Shown: positions 1-10,786, counted from the stretch's first letter. The stretch: DNA of 64,000 nt from JBBROS01 sp965213855 (GCA_965213855.1 CBDCAA010000007.1:1054001-1118000), one strand, 5' to 3'. A program made the numbers and translations. Notes: generated from the sequence alone by a model not told the origin.

Positions 1-1407
1 GGGGAAGTGGCCGGGGCCGGCGGGGTGATCGTGGGGAATGTGCAGAATGGCGTCGGGCGGACGATCGACGCCCAGCGCTTCGAGGATGGCGGCCCGCGGC
101 AACTTGCCCAGCGCGTTGCGCGGCAGCGCGTCGACCAGGCGCAGCGGGCGCGGCAGGAAAGCGGGGTCGAGCCGGTCACGCAGCCGGGCCAGCACGGTGG
201 CCGCATCGAGCCCGGGCGCCACCGCGAGCGCCGCGAGGCGGGACGGCGCGTCGTCCGGGCGCTGGTCTGGCAGCACGAATACGCCGTCCTGCACGCCATC
301 GAGGGTGACGAGTTGGCGGGTGAGAAACGCTAGCGAGGTGCGTTTACCGGCGACGTCGACCATGTCGGCGGCCCGGCCGTGCAGCAGGAAGCCGGCGCCG
401 CCCGTGCGTTCGATCTCGTCGGCCAGCAGCGTCTCCGGCTCGGCCGGCCCGGCGGCCCAGGCGCCGGCTCCGTCGTGCCGGAGCGAAAACCCATCGAGGC
501 AGCGCCAGGCCGGGCCCGCGGTGGTGCGGCGGGTGGCGAGCTGCCCGGCCTCCGTGCAGCCATAGACCTCGATGACCGGAGCACCCCAGGCGGCCTCGGC
601 CCGGGCGGCGAGTTCGGCGGGCAGCGGGGCCGTGGCCGACAGGACCAGGCCGGGCGGGGACGACGCCGTGCTGTCCGGCGCGGCAAGCAGGGCGCGCAGA
701 TGGACGGGCGTGGTGACGAGGACGGGGGACCCGCCCGCGGCGAAGGCGGCGCCGACGTCGGCAGGGAACAGCGGCGTCTCGGCCGTGAGCAGCAGCCCGT
801 GCTGGAGCGCCAGCATGACCGAGGATTCGAGGCCGTAGCTGTGCGCATGCGGCACGGTCGCGACCAGCGGGGCGCCGGCGAAGCGGGCGATGCCGAGTGC
901 CGCGCCGGCGGCCCGGGTGCTGCCGACCAGGCGGCCCCAGCTTCGCCGCGTGGCAGCCGGGCGGCCGGAGGAGCCGGAGGTGAACAGGAGTGCGGCGATC
1001 TGATCGGGCGGAAAGGCGGGCACGTCCATCGCAGGGGGCGCGTCGGCGAAGGTGGGGTAGGACCGGACCGGTGCGTCGATCGGTGGCGCCTCGTTATCGA
1101 CGAGGGCGTAGAGGCCGGGATAGGCATGGCGCAGGGCGGCCAGCGTCGCCGGGTCGCGGCTGTTGGGCAGCAGCGTGACCTGGCCGCGCCGCATGGCCGC
1201 CGCCCAGGCGATGGCGAACCGGATCCGGTCGGTGCACAGGTTGACGACATAGGGCTGGTCCGGCAGCCAGGCGGCGACGGCGCCGATCTCGGCGAGGAAG
1301 GCCGCATGCCCGACGGGCTGGCCGCCCCGCAGCCCGATGGCCGGCGCATCGCCGCGAAGCAAGGGAAACGCGTGCGAGATCGGGTCGGCTCCATCGGCAG
1401 CGATGCA
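1..1407 (-). CDS. AMP-ligase (ApeH-like acyl/aryl-ACP synthetase) fused to hotdog dehydratase domain, partial
   Basis: The minus-strand frame whose codons begin at positions divisible by 3 is open from the window edge past 1407. It reads as an adenylate-forming enzyme: an ATP-loop segment LLFTSGSSGRPAATRRSW around 990-1020, then a VIEVYGCTEAG motif near 570 typical of AMP-binding enzymes. The form of the loop, without the usual TTGxPK, matches the ligases of aryl-polyene-type clusters. The C-terminal domain ends near position 80 (NALGKLPR), and the frame runs straight on into HIPHDHPAGPGHFP at the window edge, which is the N-terminal signature of 3-hydroxyacyl-ACP dehydratases (ApeI/FabZ type). 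So this looks like a ligase-dehydratase fusion that would activate and dehydrate carrier-bound acyl chains. No ATG or GTG lies in frame at the N-terminus; a TTG at 1362 is one candidate, so the start is unresolved. Confidence 0.72.
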
Positions 1408-1598
1408 CCGGGGTAGCCGCTGCGCCCCCCGCTGTGAACCCCAGGTGACGTGACCCGGGCGGTCGCGTCCTTGGGTCAGGGAGCGGTGGGGTGGGTTCGT
1501 CCCGCGCGCGACGGGCCAGCGCTCCCGGCTCGACCCAGCCCCGGCCTCTCCCTCTCAGGGAGGGAAGAGGAGTTGGCGTGGTGGATGAAAATCTTCAC

Positions 1599-3593
<1,995 letters not shown>

Positions 3594-3654
3594 GACCGCA
3601 CCCCGCACCGGGCGGGTGCGCGCGCGCCGTTGGTCTGGTGCAGGGCGTCCATCG

Positions 3655-5283
3655 TCACATCCGGAACAGGCCGAAGCCGCCGGCCGCGGCGTGCTGCCCC
3701 GACCACGGCTCGGCGGGGGCGCTCATGCTGGCGGCCAGGCCGAGGCCGAGCACCATGCGGGTGTCCTCGGGCGCGATGACGCCGTCGTCCCACAGCCGGG
3801 CGGAGGCGTAGTAGGGGTGGCCCTGCTCCTCGTACTGGGCGGCGATGGGGGCCTTGAACGCGGCCTCCTCGTCGGCCGACCAGGGCTTGCCCTGTGCCTC
3901 CAGCCCGTCGCGGCGCAGGGTCGCGAGCACGCTGGCGGCCTGGGTGCCGCCCATGACGGAGATGCGGGCGTTAGGCCACATCCAGAGGAAGCGGGGCGAG
4001 AAGGCGCGGCCGCACATGCCGTAATTGCCGGCGCCGAACGAGCCGCCGATGATGACGGTGAATTTTGGGACCGGGGTGGTGGCGACGGCGGTGACGAGCT
4101 TGGCGCCGTCCTTGGCGATGCCGCCGGCCTCATATTTTGAGCCGACCATGAAGCCGGTGATGTTCTGCAGGAACACCAGCGGGATGCCGCGCTGGCTGCA
4201 CAGCTCGACGAAGTGGGCGCCCTTCTGCGCGCTCTCGCCGAACAGGATGCCGTTATTGGCGACGATGCCGACTGGGTAGCCCCAGATGCGCGCGAACCCT
4301 GTGACCAGCGTCGCGCCATACAGGCGCTTGAACTCGTCGAACACGGAGCCGTCGACGATGCGGGCGATGATCTCGCGGACGTCGTACTGCTCCCGCGCGT
4401 CGGCCGGCACGATGCCGCCCAGCTCCGCCGGGTCGTGCAGCGGCGACTGCGGCGCAGCCTGGCCCGGTGCCGCGGGCGCGCGCGAGAAGGTGCCGACGAT
4501 GCGGCGGGCGATGCCCAGCGCGTGGGCGTCGTTCTCGGCCAGGTGGTCCACCACGCCCGAGGTGCGGGCGTGCAGGTCGCCGCCGCCGAGTTCCTCGGCG
4601 GTGACGACCTCGCCGGTGGCGGCCTTCACCAGCGGCGGGCCGCCCAGGAAGATGGTGCCCTGGTTGCGGACGATGATGCTCTCATCCGACATCGCCGGCA
4701 CGTAGGCACCCCCGGCGGTGCAGGAGCCCATCACGACCGCGACCTGCGGGATGCCGGCGGCCGACATCGTCGCCTGGTTGTAGAAGATACGGCCGAAATG
4801 GTCGCGGTCGGGGAAGACGTCGTCCTGGTTGGGCAGGTTGGCGCCGCCGCTGTCGACCAGGTAGAGGCACGGCAGGCGGTTCTGGGCCGCGATCTCCTGC
4901 GCGCGGAGGTGCTTTTTGACCGTCAGCGGGAAGTAGGTGCCGCCCTTCACGGTTGCGTCGTTGGCGACGACGACGCATTCGCGCCCCATCACCCGACCCA
5001 CCCCGGTGATGACCCCGGCCGCCGGCACCTCGTTGTTGTACATGCCGTGTGCGGCAAGCTGGCTAAGCTCCAGGAACGGGCTGCCGGGATCGATGAGCGC
5101 GCGGACGCGGTCGCGGGGCAGGAGCTTGCCGCGGCCGACGTGGCGCTCACGGGCGCGGACGCCGCCGCCCTCGCGGACGCGGTCGACCTCCTGGCGGAGC
5201 GCGGCGACAAGGGAGGCCATGTGCGCGGCGTTGGCGCGGAAGGCGTCCGAGCGGGTATCGGCAAGGGTCTCGATCGGCGGCAC
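3655..5283 (-). CDS. mccB: methylcrotonyl-CoA carboxylase, carboxyltransferase beta subunit
   Basis: Carboxyltransferase subunit of 542 residues, close to the family length of about 535. Diagnostic MCC beta segments are present: VANDATVKGGTYFPLTVKKH near residue 110, LVDSGGANLPNQDDVFPDRD near residue 145, and AGGIAKDGAKLVTAVA in the C-terminal half. It transfers CO2 from carboxybiotin to 3-methylcrotonyl-CoA and works with the biotin subunit just downstream on the same strand. Start is a GTG at 5283. These motifs separate it from propionyl- and geranyl-CoA carboxylase partners with good but not absolute certainty. Confidence 0.93.
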   Translation of the reverse strand: MPPIETLADTRSDAFRANAAHMASLVAALRQEVDRVREGGGVRARERHVGRGKLLPRDRVRALIDPGSPFLELSQLAAHGMYNNEVPAAGVITGVGRVMGRECVVVANDATVKGGTYFPLTVKKHLRAQEIAAQNRLPCLYLVDSGGANLPNQDDVFPDRDHFGRIFYNQATMSAAGIPQVAVVMGSCTAGGAYVPAMSDESIIVRNQGTIFLGGPPLVKAATGEVVTAEELGGGDLHARTSGVVDHLAENDAHALGIARRIVGTFSRAPAAPGQAAPQSPLHDPAELGGIVPADAREQYDVREIIARIVDGSVFDEFKRLYGATLVTGFARIWGYPVGIVANNGILFGESAQKGAHFVELCSQRGIPLVFLQNITGFMVGSKYEAGGIAKDGAKLVTAVATTPVPKFTVIIGGSFGAGNYGMCGRAFSPRFLWMWPNARISVMGGTQAASVLATLRRDGLEAQGKPWSADEEAAFKAPIAAQYEEQGHPYYASARLWDDGVIAPEDTRMVLGLGLAASMSAPAEPWSGQHAAAGGFGLFRM

Positions 5284-5505
5284 GCGGGCGTTCCCAGGGT
5301 GATGTTGACGGGAGCTTAGACCGATCGGGGCGGCGGTGACACCAGGGACGAGGCGGCCTTGAAGGGCATTTCCAGACGGACACTTTCGCCAGCCGGACTG
5401 ATTGGCGGAACTCGTCTGGAGAGTGACGCGGCAAGGTCAGAGCTCCGCATCTCCCTCGCTGTCCTCGGTCCCCTTCCGTGATACTAGAACTTAGGAGGAC
5501 CAACC

Positions 5506-6411
5506 ATGGAAGATCTGAACGAGACGACGCTGACGGACGCCGTGTTGGGCCAGATGGCGACCACCACGGACCCGCGCATGCGGGAGATCATGGATGCGGC
5601 GGTGCGGCATCTGCACGCGTTCGCGCGGGAGGTGTCGTTGCGGCCGGAGGAGTGGCTGGCGGGGATCCAGTTCATGACCGCGGTGGGCAAGGCCTGCACG
5701 CCGTTCCGGCAGGAGTTCATCCTGCTGTCCGACACGCTGGGGCTGTCGCGAATGGTCAACCTGCTGCATGACGGCCGGGCGGAGGCGGGAGGAACGGAGA
5801 CGAGCTTGCTGGGGCCGTTCTACCGCAACGACTCGCCAGAGATGGCGGCCGGGGACAGCATCGCGCGCAACCCGGCGTCCGAGCAGATCGGCTTCTTCGG
5901 CGTGGTGCGGGACGAGCGGGGGCGTGCGGTGGCGGATGCGACGGTCGAGGTGTGGCAGACGGACCCTGAGGGCGCCTATGACCTGCAGGCGGAGGACCCG
6001 ACGCAGATGGATTTCCGGGCGCGGTTCCGCACCGATGCGGAGGGGCGCTACAGCTTCCGGGCGACGATCCCGTTCGGCTACACGATCCCGATGGACGGCC
6101 CAGTCGGCGCGATGGTGCGGGCGCAGCGCCGGCACGGCTGCCGCCCGGCGCACACGCACTTCCTGATCGGTGCGCCCGGGTGCCGGGAGCTGGTGACGGC
6201 GGTCTATTTCGGGCACGACCAGTATATCGACAGCGACGTGGTGTTCGGCGTGTCGAATTCGCTGATCGTCGCACCCGAGGCGGATCGGGCCGGGTCGCCG
6301 TTCCCGGGGCTGCGCTCGGTCGCCTACGACTTCACGCTCGCCCGCGCCGTCGCGGGGGACGAGACCAGCCGGGTGGGTGCGGACCCGGCCAGCCTGATCG
6401 CGGCGGAATAG
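5506..6411 (+). CDS. intradiol ring-cleavage dioxygenase (hydroxyquinol/catechol 1,2-dioxygenase type)
   Basis: A 301-residue non-haem Fe(III) dioxygenase that opens catecholic rings between the two hydroxyls. The N-terminal helical catechol-dioxygenase dimerisation domain (about residues 20-95) is followed by the beta-sandwich catalytic domain. The four iron ligands expected for the family can be placed at Tyr158, Tyr192, His216 and His218 (RPAHTHF). The LLGPFYR motif and overall length fit hydroxyquinol 1,2-dioxygenases somewhat better than chlorocatechol enzymes; substrate is not settled by sequence. A strong AGGAGG site lies 8 bases before the ATG. No muconate- or maleylacetate-processing gene is beside it. 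The stop codon abuts the start of a carbonic anhydrase gene. Confidence 0.88.
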   Translation: MEDLNETTLTDAVLGQMATTTDPRMREIMDAAVRHLHAFAREVSLRPEEWLAGIQFMTAVGKACTPFRQEFILLSDTLGLSRMVNLLHDGRAEAGGTETSLLGPFYRNDSPEMAAGDSIARNPASEQIGFFGVVRDERGRAVADATVEVWQTDPEGAYDLQAEDPTQMDFRARFRTDAEGRYSFRATIPFGYTIPMDGPVGAMVRAQRRHGCRPAHTHFLIGAPGCRELVTAVYFGHDQYIDSDVVFGVSNSLIVAPEADRAGSPFPGLRSVAYDFTLARAVAGDETSRVGADPASLIAAE

Positions 6412-7029
6412 ATGCTGGAGCATCTGAAGGCGCGCAACGAGGCCTGGGCGGCGCGCAAGGTCGGCGCCGACCCGGGGTTCTTCGCCCGCCTGGTGGGCCA
6501 GCAGGCGCCGGAATACCTGTGGATCGGCTGCGCCGACAGCCGCGTGCCCGCCAACGAGATCGTCGATCTCGACCCCGGCGAGCTGTTCGTGCACCGCAAC
6601 GTCGCCAACCTGGCGCCGCCGCAGGACGCGAACTACTTGAGCGTGCTGCAGTTCGCCATCGACGTGTTGAAGGTCAAGCACGTCATGGTCGTGGGCCATT
6701 ACGGCTGCGGCGGCGTGGCGGCGGCGGTCGACGGGCAGCGCCGTGGCCTGGTCGACCACTGGCTGCACCCGATCCGCGAGGTCCATCACGATCACCGGCA
6801 CGAGCTGGGCGCCATCGCCGACCCCTCGGCCCGGCTGGACCGGCTGTGCGAGCTGAACGTGGTGCGCCAAGTCCGCAACGTCGCCTCGGACGTATTCGTG
6901 CAGGACGCCTGGGCGCGCGGGCAGCCGATCGCGGTGCACGGCTGGGTCTATTCGCTGCAGACCGGGCTGATCAACGACCTCGGCGTCTCGGTCACATCGG
7001 CGGCAGAGGTCGAGCGCCTCCTGCCCTGA
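6412..7029 (+). CDS. beta-class carbonic anhydrase
   Basis: Zinc enzyme interconverting CO2 and bicarbonate, 205 residues, cytoplasmic. The zinc ligands and catalytic dyad are in place: Cys40-Ala-Asp42-Ser-Arg44, and His96-Tyr-Gly-Cys99-Gly. ENEIVDL-type and FVHRNVANL segments follow as in E. coli Can. The ATG begins directly after the TAG of the ring-cleavage dioxygenase with no spacer, so the two are very likely one transcript with coupled translation. Bicarbonate supply could serve the biotin carboxylase encoded just upstream on the other strand, but that is inference. Confidence 0.93.
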   Translation: MLEHLKARNEAWAARKVGADPGFFARLVGQQAPEYLWIGCADSRVPANEIVDLDPGELFVHRNVANLAPPQDANYLSVLQFAIDVLKVKHVMVVGHYGCGGVAAAVDGQRRGLVDHWLHPIREVHHDHRHELGAIADPSARLDRLCELNVVRQVRNVASDVFVQDAWARGQPIAVHGWVYSLQTGLINDLGVSVTSAAEVERLLP

Positions 7030-7036
7030 ACCCAGC

Positions 7037-7636
7037 TTAGCGCGCCAGGATCGCCCTGAGGTTCCGCTCCGAGATCGTCAGCACCGTGGGGTCGCCGCCC
7101 ACCATCAGCGCCGCGATGGCGCCGTCTATTACCAGCAGCACCTGCCGGGCCAGGATGTCCGGCTCCAGGTAGCCCGCAGCCGACGCCACGCCGCGCAGCC
7201 GTTCCAGGATGGCGGCGTGGTGGATGCGGGTCAGGTCGCGCAGCCAGGGGTCGGCGCCGGCGCCCTTGGTGTGCTCCGCGGCGGCGTTCATGAAGGCGCA
7301 GCCGTAGAAGCGCTCGCCGAAGAACCAGGTGCGGAGCGCGGTCATGACGGCCATCAGGCTCGCCACCGGGTCGGGCCCGGCGGCGTCCATCGCGGCGAAG
7401 ATCAAGGCGCGTTGCGCCTCGCCCTCGCGGGCCAGCACCTCGCGCAGGAGTGCCTCCTTCGAGCCGAATCGGCTGTAGAGGGTCATCTTCGAGGCATTGG
7501 CTTCGGCCAGGATGCGGTCGATCCCGGTGGCGTGGATGCCATCGCGGCAGAACAGCTCGCGCGCGACCTCCAGAATACGGTCCTGCGGGCCGACGCGGCT
7601 GGCGATTGCGGCTGACTTCGATTGTGCCGCAGGCAT
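7037..7636 (-). CDS. TetR-family transcriptional regulator
   Basis: A 199-residue TetR/AcrR repressor. The N-terminal helix-turn-helix spans roughly residues 12-60 (ILEVARELFCRDGIHATGID, then ASKMTLYSRFGSKEALL), followed by an all-helical ligand-binding domain with the WFFGERFYGCAFMNAAAEH segment common in this subgroup. The start at 7636 is preferred because GGGAGG lies 5 bases upstream; longer in-frame starts at 7648, 7711 and 7720 exist. It is divergent from the osmC-like operon and a palindrome lies in front of that operon, so it probably represses that operon in response to a small electrophile or thiol-reactive ligand; the ligand is unknown. Confidence 0.87.
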   Translation of the reverse strand: MPAAQSKSAAIASRVGPQDRILEVARELFCRDGIHATGIDRILAEANASKMTLYSRFGSKEALLREVLAREGEAQRALIFAAMDAAGPDPVASLMAVMTALRTWFFGERFYGCAFMNAAAEHTKGAGADPWLRDLTRIHHAAILERLRGVASAAGYLEPDILARQVLLVIDGAIAALMVGGDPTVLTISERNLRAILAR

Positions 7637-7854
7637 TCGGCCTCCCATTTGGGCAGTGTTGCCCAGTCCTGACGCACTCTCGGCGGGCGGCAGCGCGTAA
7701 CGCCGATCCATGATCAACATATTCGCCTCCCGCACCGGCTTGGTCAAACCGCGAGCACGAAAAACCCTGACCCTCTCTCCCCATGAAGCCTGTGCAGGGG
7801 GCGATGCGGCAACGAGCCGTCCGGCTGGCACGAACCTTGCTGCTGCGCTATGCA

Positions 7855-7868
7855 AGACTGACCGGTCT
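7855..7868. promoter_or_regulatory. candidate TetR operator upstream of the osmC-like gene
   Basis: AGAC-TGACCG-GTCT, an inverted repeat with four-base outer arms around the perfect eight-base palindrome GACCGGTC (7860-7867). It lies 30 bases before the osmC-like ATG. The layout resembles the AGACN6GTCT operators of TetR-type repressors of the LmrA/YxaF subgroup. Assignment to the neighbouring regulator is inferred from position. Confidence 0.5.
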
Positions 7869-7898
7869 GTCCGGTCCACTGAGAAGAGGAACCCGCCA

Positions 7899-8450
7899 AT
7901 GAGCGCCACCACGATGACGTTCGATACCCCCGCTGAAACCGGGTGCCTGGCACCGATCGACAAGGGCGGCCTGGACGCGCTGATCGCCAAGGGCCGCGAG
8001 AACCCGAAGGCGATCAAAACCCTCAAGTGCCGCACCGTCGCCGAAGGACGGTTCCGGCACCTGAACATGATCCGCGACCTGCCCCCCTACATCGTCGACG
8101 AGCCGCCGGGCTTGCTGGGCGACGACACGGCGCCGAATCCGTCCGAGGCGTCGCTCGCCGCCCTCGGCTCCTGCCTGGCGGTCGGCATCCATGCCAATGC
8201 GGTCGCGAAGGGCATCACCATCCAGAAGCTGGAGATCGAGCTCGAGGCGGACATCAACATCACCGCGGTGTGGGGCACCGGCGACACGTCGCCCAAGCCG
8301 GTCGGCTTCGACGCCGTGCGCGTCAAGGTGCACCTCGACAGCGACCTGTCGGACGCCGATCGCGACGCGCTGATCGCCCACGCGGTGAAATGGTCGCCGG
8401 TGACGAACACGTTCACGAAGCCGGTCGCCGTCAACGTTGCAGCCGCGTAG
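7899..8450 (+). CDS. OsmC-family protein
   Basis: A 183-residue OsmC/Ohr-superfamily protein; classical members are thiol peroxidases that reduce organic hydroperoxides. The first family cysteine is present (LGSCLAVGIHANA, Cys92) on the long central helix. The second, resolving cysteine normally in a CPV-x-x-T motif is replaced by serine (KWSPVTNTF near residue 170), as in several OsmC subfamilies that are not proven peroxidases. AGAGGA sits 9 bases before the ATG. It is the first gene of a same-strand run with an acyl-CoA-dehydrogenase-like enzyme, a ferredoxin and a sulfurtransferase, which hints at a role in sulfur or acyl-thiol chemistry. Confidence 0.87.
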   Translation: MSATTMTFDTPAETGCLAPIDKGGLDALIAKGRENPKAIKTLKCRTVAEGRFRHLNMIRDLPPYIVDEPPGLLGDDTAPNPSEASLAALGSCLAVGIHANAVAKGITIQKLEIELEADINITAVWGTGDTSPKPVGFDAVRVKVHLDSDLSDADRDALIAHAVKWSPVTNTFTKPVAVNVAAA

Positions 8451-8478
8451 CCGGCGGTCGATGCAAGGGAACCCCTCC

Positions 8479-9600
8479 ATGCTTGATGCGGTCCGGGATG
8501 CCGGGCCCGACCCGCTCGACGGCGTGATCGCCGGGCAGCTCGCGCCGCTTGCCGCGCGCATCGACCAGGAGGGGTTCTATCCGGCGGCGACGATGCGTGC
8601 GCTCGGCGCCGCCGGATTGTTCCGCGACCACCTCGCGGCCCACTCGCCGCATCCGTCGATCGCGGTCGCGACCCGCAAGATGGCGGCGGTCGGGCGCACC
8701 TGCATGGCGACCGCCTTCTGCACCTGGTGCCAGGACGCGGCCGGCTGGTATCTCGAGCAGTCCGACAACACGGCGCTGCGCGATGCGCTGCAACCCGGCC
8801 TGGCGAGCGGCGAGCAGATGGGCGGCACCGGCCTGTCGAACCCGATGAAGACCTTTGCCGGCATCGAGACCCTGAAGCTGCGCGGCCGCCGGGTCCCGGG
8901 CGGCTACGAGGTGACGGGGGTGCTGCCATGGGTCAGCAATCTCGGCGAGGGGCACCTGTTCGGCACGGTGTTCGAGCTGCACGATCAGAATAGGGGTCAA
9001 GCCGGGGGCCACCGGGTCATGGCGATGTTCCGCTGCGGCCATGACGGGGTCGAGATCCGGCAGAACGCCGTGTTCGTGGCGCTCGAGGGGACCGGCACGT
9101 ATAGCGTGTTGTTCCGCCGTGCCTTCATCCGGGACGAGCAGGTCCTGGCGGACCCGTTGGGCGGCATGGTCAAGCGGATCAAGGCGGGGTTCATCCTGCT
9201 GCAGACCGGCATGGGCCTGGGTGTCACCGCGGCGTGCATCGACCTCATGCGCGAGAGCAACGTCACCCACGGCCACAGCAACACGTATTTGCCCAAAGGT
9301 GCCGAGGATTACGCTGCCGAGCTGCACGAGGTCTCGGAGGAGATCGACGGTCTGGGCGCCACCCCGCTCGAGCAGGCGCCCGAGTACATGCGTGCCGTGC
9401 TGACGGCCCGGCTGCGGGTCAGCGAGCTGGTGCTGGAGGCGGCGCAGGCAGCGATGCTGCACGCCGGCTCGCGCGGCTACATCCTTGGCTCGCCGGTCAA
9501 CCGCCGCATTCGCGAGGCGCAGTTCGCGGCGATCATCACCCCGTCGATCCGGCACCTTCGGCAGGAGCTGCATCGGCCGGCGCTGGCGGGGGTGCCGTGA
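8479..9600 (+). CDS. acyl-CoA dehydrogenase-like flavoprotein
   Basis: A 373-residue member of the acyl-CoA dehydrogenase superfamily. It has the N-terminal helical domain, the beta-domain region with VTGVLPWVSNLGEGH and the C-terminal helical bundle ending in RGYILGSPVNRRIREAQF, the position of the usual FAD-contact and substrate-pocket region. The classical catalytic glutamate cannot be assigned by eye, and the superfamily also contains flavin monooxygenases (DszC/SfnB type), so a dehydrogenase reaction is not certain. The ATG at 8479 is chosen because AAGGGA lies 8 bases upstream; an earlier ATG is at 8461. Its stop overlaps the ATG of the ferredoxin gene by one base (TGATG), showing tight coupling with a probable redox partner. 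Confidence 0.85.
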   Translation: MLDAVRDAGPDPLDGVIAGQLAPLAARIDQEGFYPAATMRALGAAGLFRDHLAAHSPHPSIAVATRKMAAVGRTCMATAFCTWCQDAAGWYLEQSDNTALRDALQPGLASGEQMGGTGLSNPMKTFAGIETLKLRGRRVPGGYEVTGVLPWVSNLGEGHLFGTVFELHDQNRGQAGGHRVMAMFRCGHDGVEIRQNAVFVALEGTGTYSVLFRRAFIRDEQVLADPLGGMVKRIKAGFILLQTGMGLGVTAACIDLMRESNVTHGHSNTYLPKGAEDYAAELHEVSEEIDGLGATPLEQAPEYMRAVLTARLRVSELVLEAAQAAMLHAGSRGYILGSPVNRRIREAQFAAIITPSIRHLRQELHRPALAGVP

Positions 9601-9899
9601 TGCGCGCGGTCGTCTCGTCCGCCGCGGGGGAGGCGGTGCTGCAAGGCGTCGAGGGCGACAGCGTGATGCAGCTCGCGCGGGCGGCTGGCCTGCCGATCCT
9701 GGGCGAGTGCAACGGCTCGCTCGCCTGTGCCACGTGCCACGTGGTCGTCGATGCCGAGTGGGCTGCCCGCCTGCCGCCGCCATCGGACGACGAGGAGGCA
9801 ATGCTCGACACGGTCTTCGACCTCCGGCCGACCTCTCGCCTGAGTTGCCAGATCCGGATTTGCCCGGCGCTCGACGGTATCCGGATGGCCCTTCCCTAG
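9600..9899 (+). CDS. 2Fe-2S ferredoxin
   Basis: A 99-residue adrenodoxin/plant-type [2Fe-2S] ferredoxin, cytoplasmic electron carrier. The cluster ligands follow the C-x5-C-x2-C...C pattern at Cys37, Cys43, Cys46 and Cys83, with an extra Cys88. The start overlaps the stop of the acyl-CoA-dehydrogenase-like gene, so the two proteins are likely made in fixed ratio. No ferredoxin reductase is encoded nearby. Confidence 0.93.
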   Translation: MRAVVSSAAGEAVLQGVEGDSVMQLARAAGLPILGECNGSLACATCHVVVDAEWAARLPPPSDDEEAMLDTVFDLRPTSRLSCQIRICPALDGIRMALP

Positions 9900-9919
9900 C
9901 CCACACAGGAGACGCGCAC

Positions 9920-10786
9920 ATGACCGACCAGGTTCTGGTAACGCCGGCCGAGCTGCAGGGGATGATGGGGCCGGATGTCGTGGTGATCGACACGCGATCG
10001 CCGGATGCGTATGCGGCCGGGCACATCCCGGGGGCCGTGAACGTGCATGAGATCTTCACGTTCCTGGCGATGTCGACGCCGGAGGGGATGGCCGAGCTGC
10101 GGCAGAAGTTCGCCGACGCGTTCGGCGCCGCGGGGCTGTCTGGCGCCGAGACGGCGGTCTGCTACGAGGGCAGCATGAACAGCGGCTTCGGCCAGTCCTG
10201 CCGCGGCTACTTCCTTTTGAGCTGGCTTGGGTACGAGAAGGCCAAGGTGCTGCATGGCGGGTTCCAGGCCTGGACCGCGGCCGGGCTGCCGGTCAGCACG
10301 GAGGCCGTGCGCCCCGCGCCCAAGAGTTTCCCGCTGAGCGAGAAGGGCGCTGCCATGATGATCGACAAGGATGCGATGCTGGCCGCCATCGGCGACGACG
10401 GCATCGTCAAGCTGGACGTTCGCGACGTCGACGAGTGGGTCGGGACCAGCTCCTCCCCGTACGGCCCGGACTTCTGCCCGCGCAAGGGCCGCATCCCCGG
10501 CGCGCGCTGGCTTGAGTGGTATCGCATGATGAAGCCGACCGCCGCGGGCCCGATGTTCAAGTCGCCCGACGAGATAAAGGCCGAGGCCCACACCGCGGGC
10601 ATCTCGGCCGACACGCCGGTTTACCTGTACTGCTTCAAGGGCGCCCGCGCATCGAACACGCTGGTGGCATTGAAGGAGGCCGGGGTGAAGGACGTGCGGA
10701 TGTATTTCGGTTCGTGGAACGAGTGGAGCCGGGACCCGGCTTTGCCGATCGAGAGCGGGATGCCGTTCGCCAGCGCGGCCGAATAG
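9920..10786 (+). CDS. double-rhodanese sulfurtransferase
   Basis: A 288-residue thiosulfate/3-mercaptopyruvate sulfurtransferase with two rhodanese domains (about residues 5-130 and 145-285). The C-terminal active-site loop starts at Cys238 (CFKGARAS), whose persulfide would carry sulfane sulfur. Unusually the N-terminal domain also has a cysteine in the equivalent loop (Cys81, CYEGSMNSG), where two-domain enzymes usually have none. A CAGGAGA site precedes the ATG. It ends the osmC-like operon; a short GACGGG/CCCGTC hairpin follows. Confidence 0.9.
   Translation: MTDQVLVTPAELQGMMGPDVVVIDTRSPDAYAAGHIPGAVNVHEIFTFLAMSTPEGMAELRQKFADAFGAAGLSGAETAVCYEGSMNSGFGQSCRGYFLLSWLGYEKAKVLHGGFQAWTAAGLPVSTEAVRPAPKSFPLSEKGAAMMIDKDAMLAAIGDDGIVKLDVRDVDEWVGTSSSPYGPDFCPRKGRIPGARWLEWYRMMKPTAAGPMFKSPDEIKAEAHTAGISADTPVYLYCFKGARASNTLVALKEAGVKDVRMYFGSWNEWSRDPALPIESGMPFASAAE

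Noticed and set aside
7637..8068. Long N-terminal extension of the TetR regulator
   Set aside because: Runs through the divergent osmC-like gene and its operator; a good ribosome site supports the shorter start.
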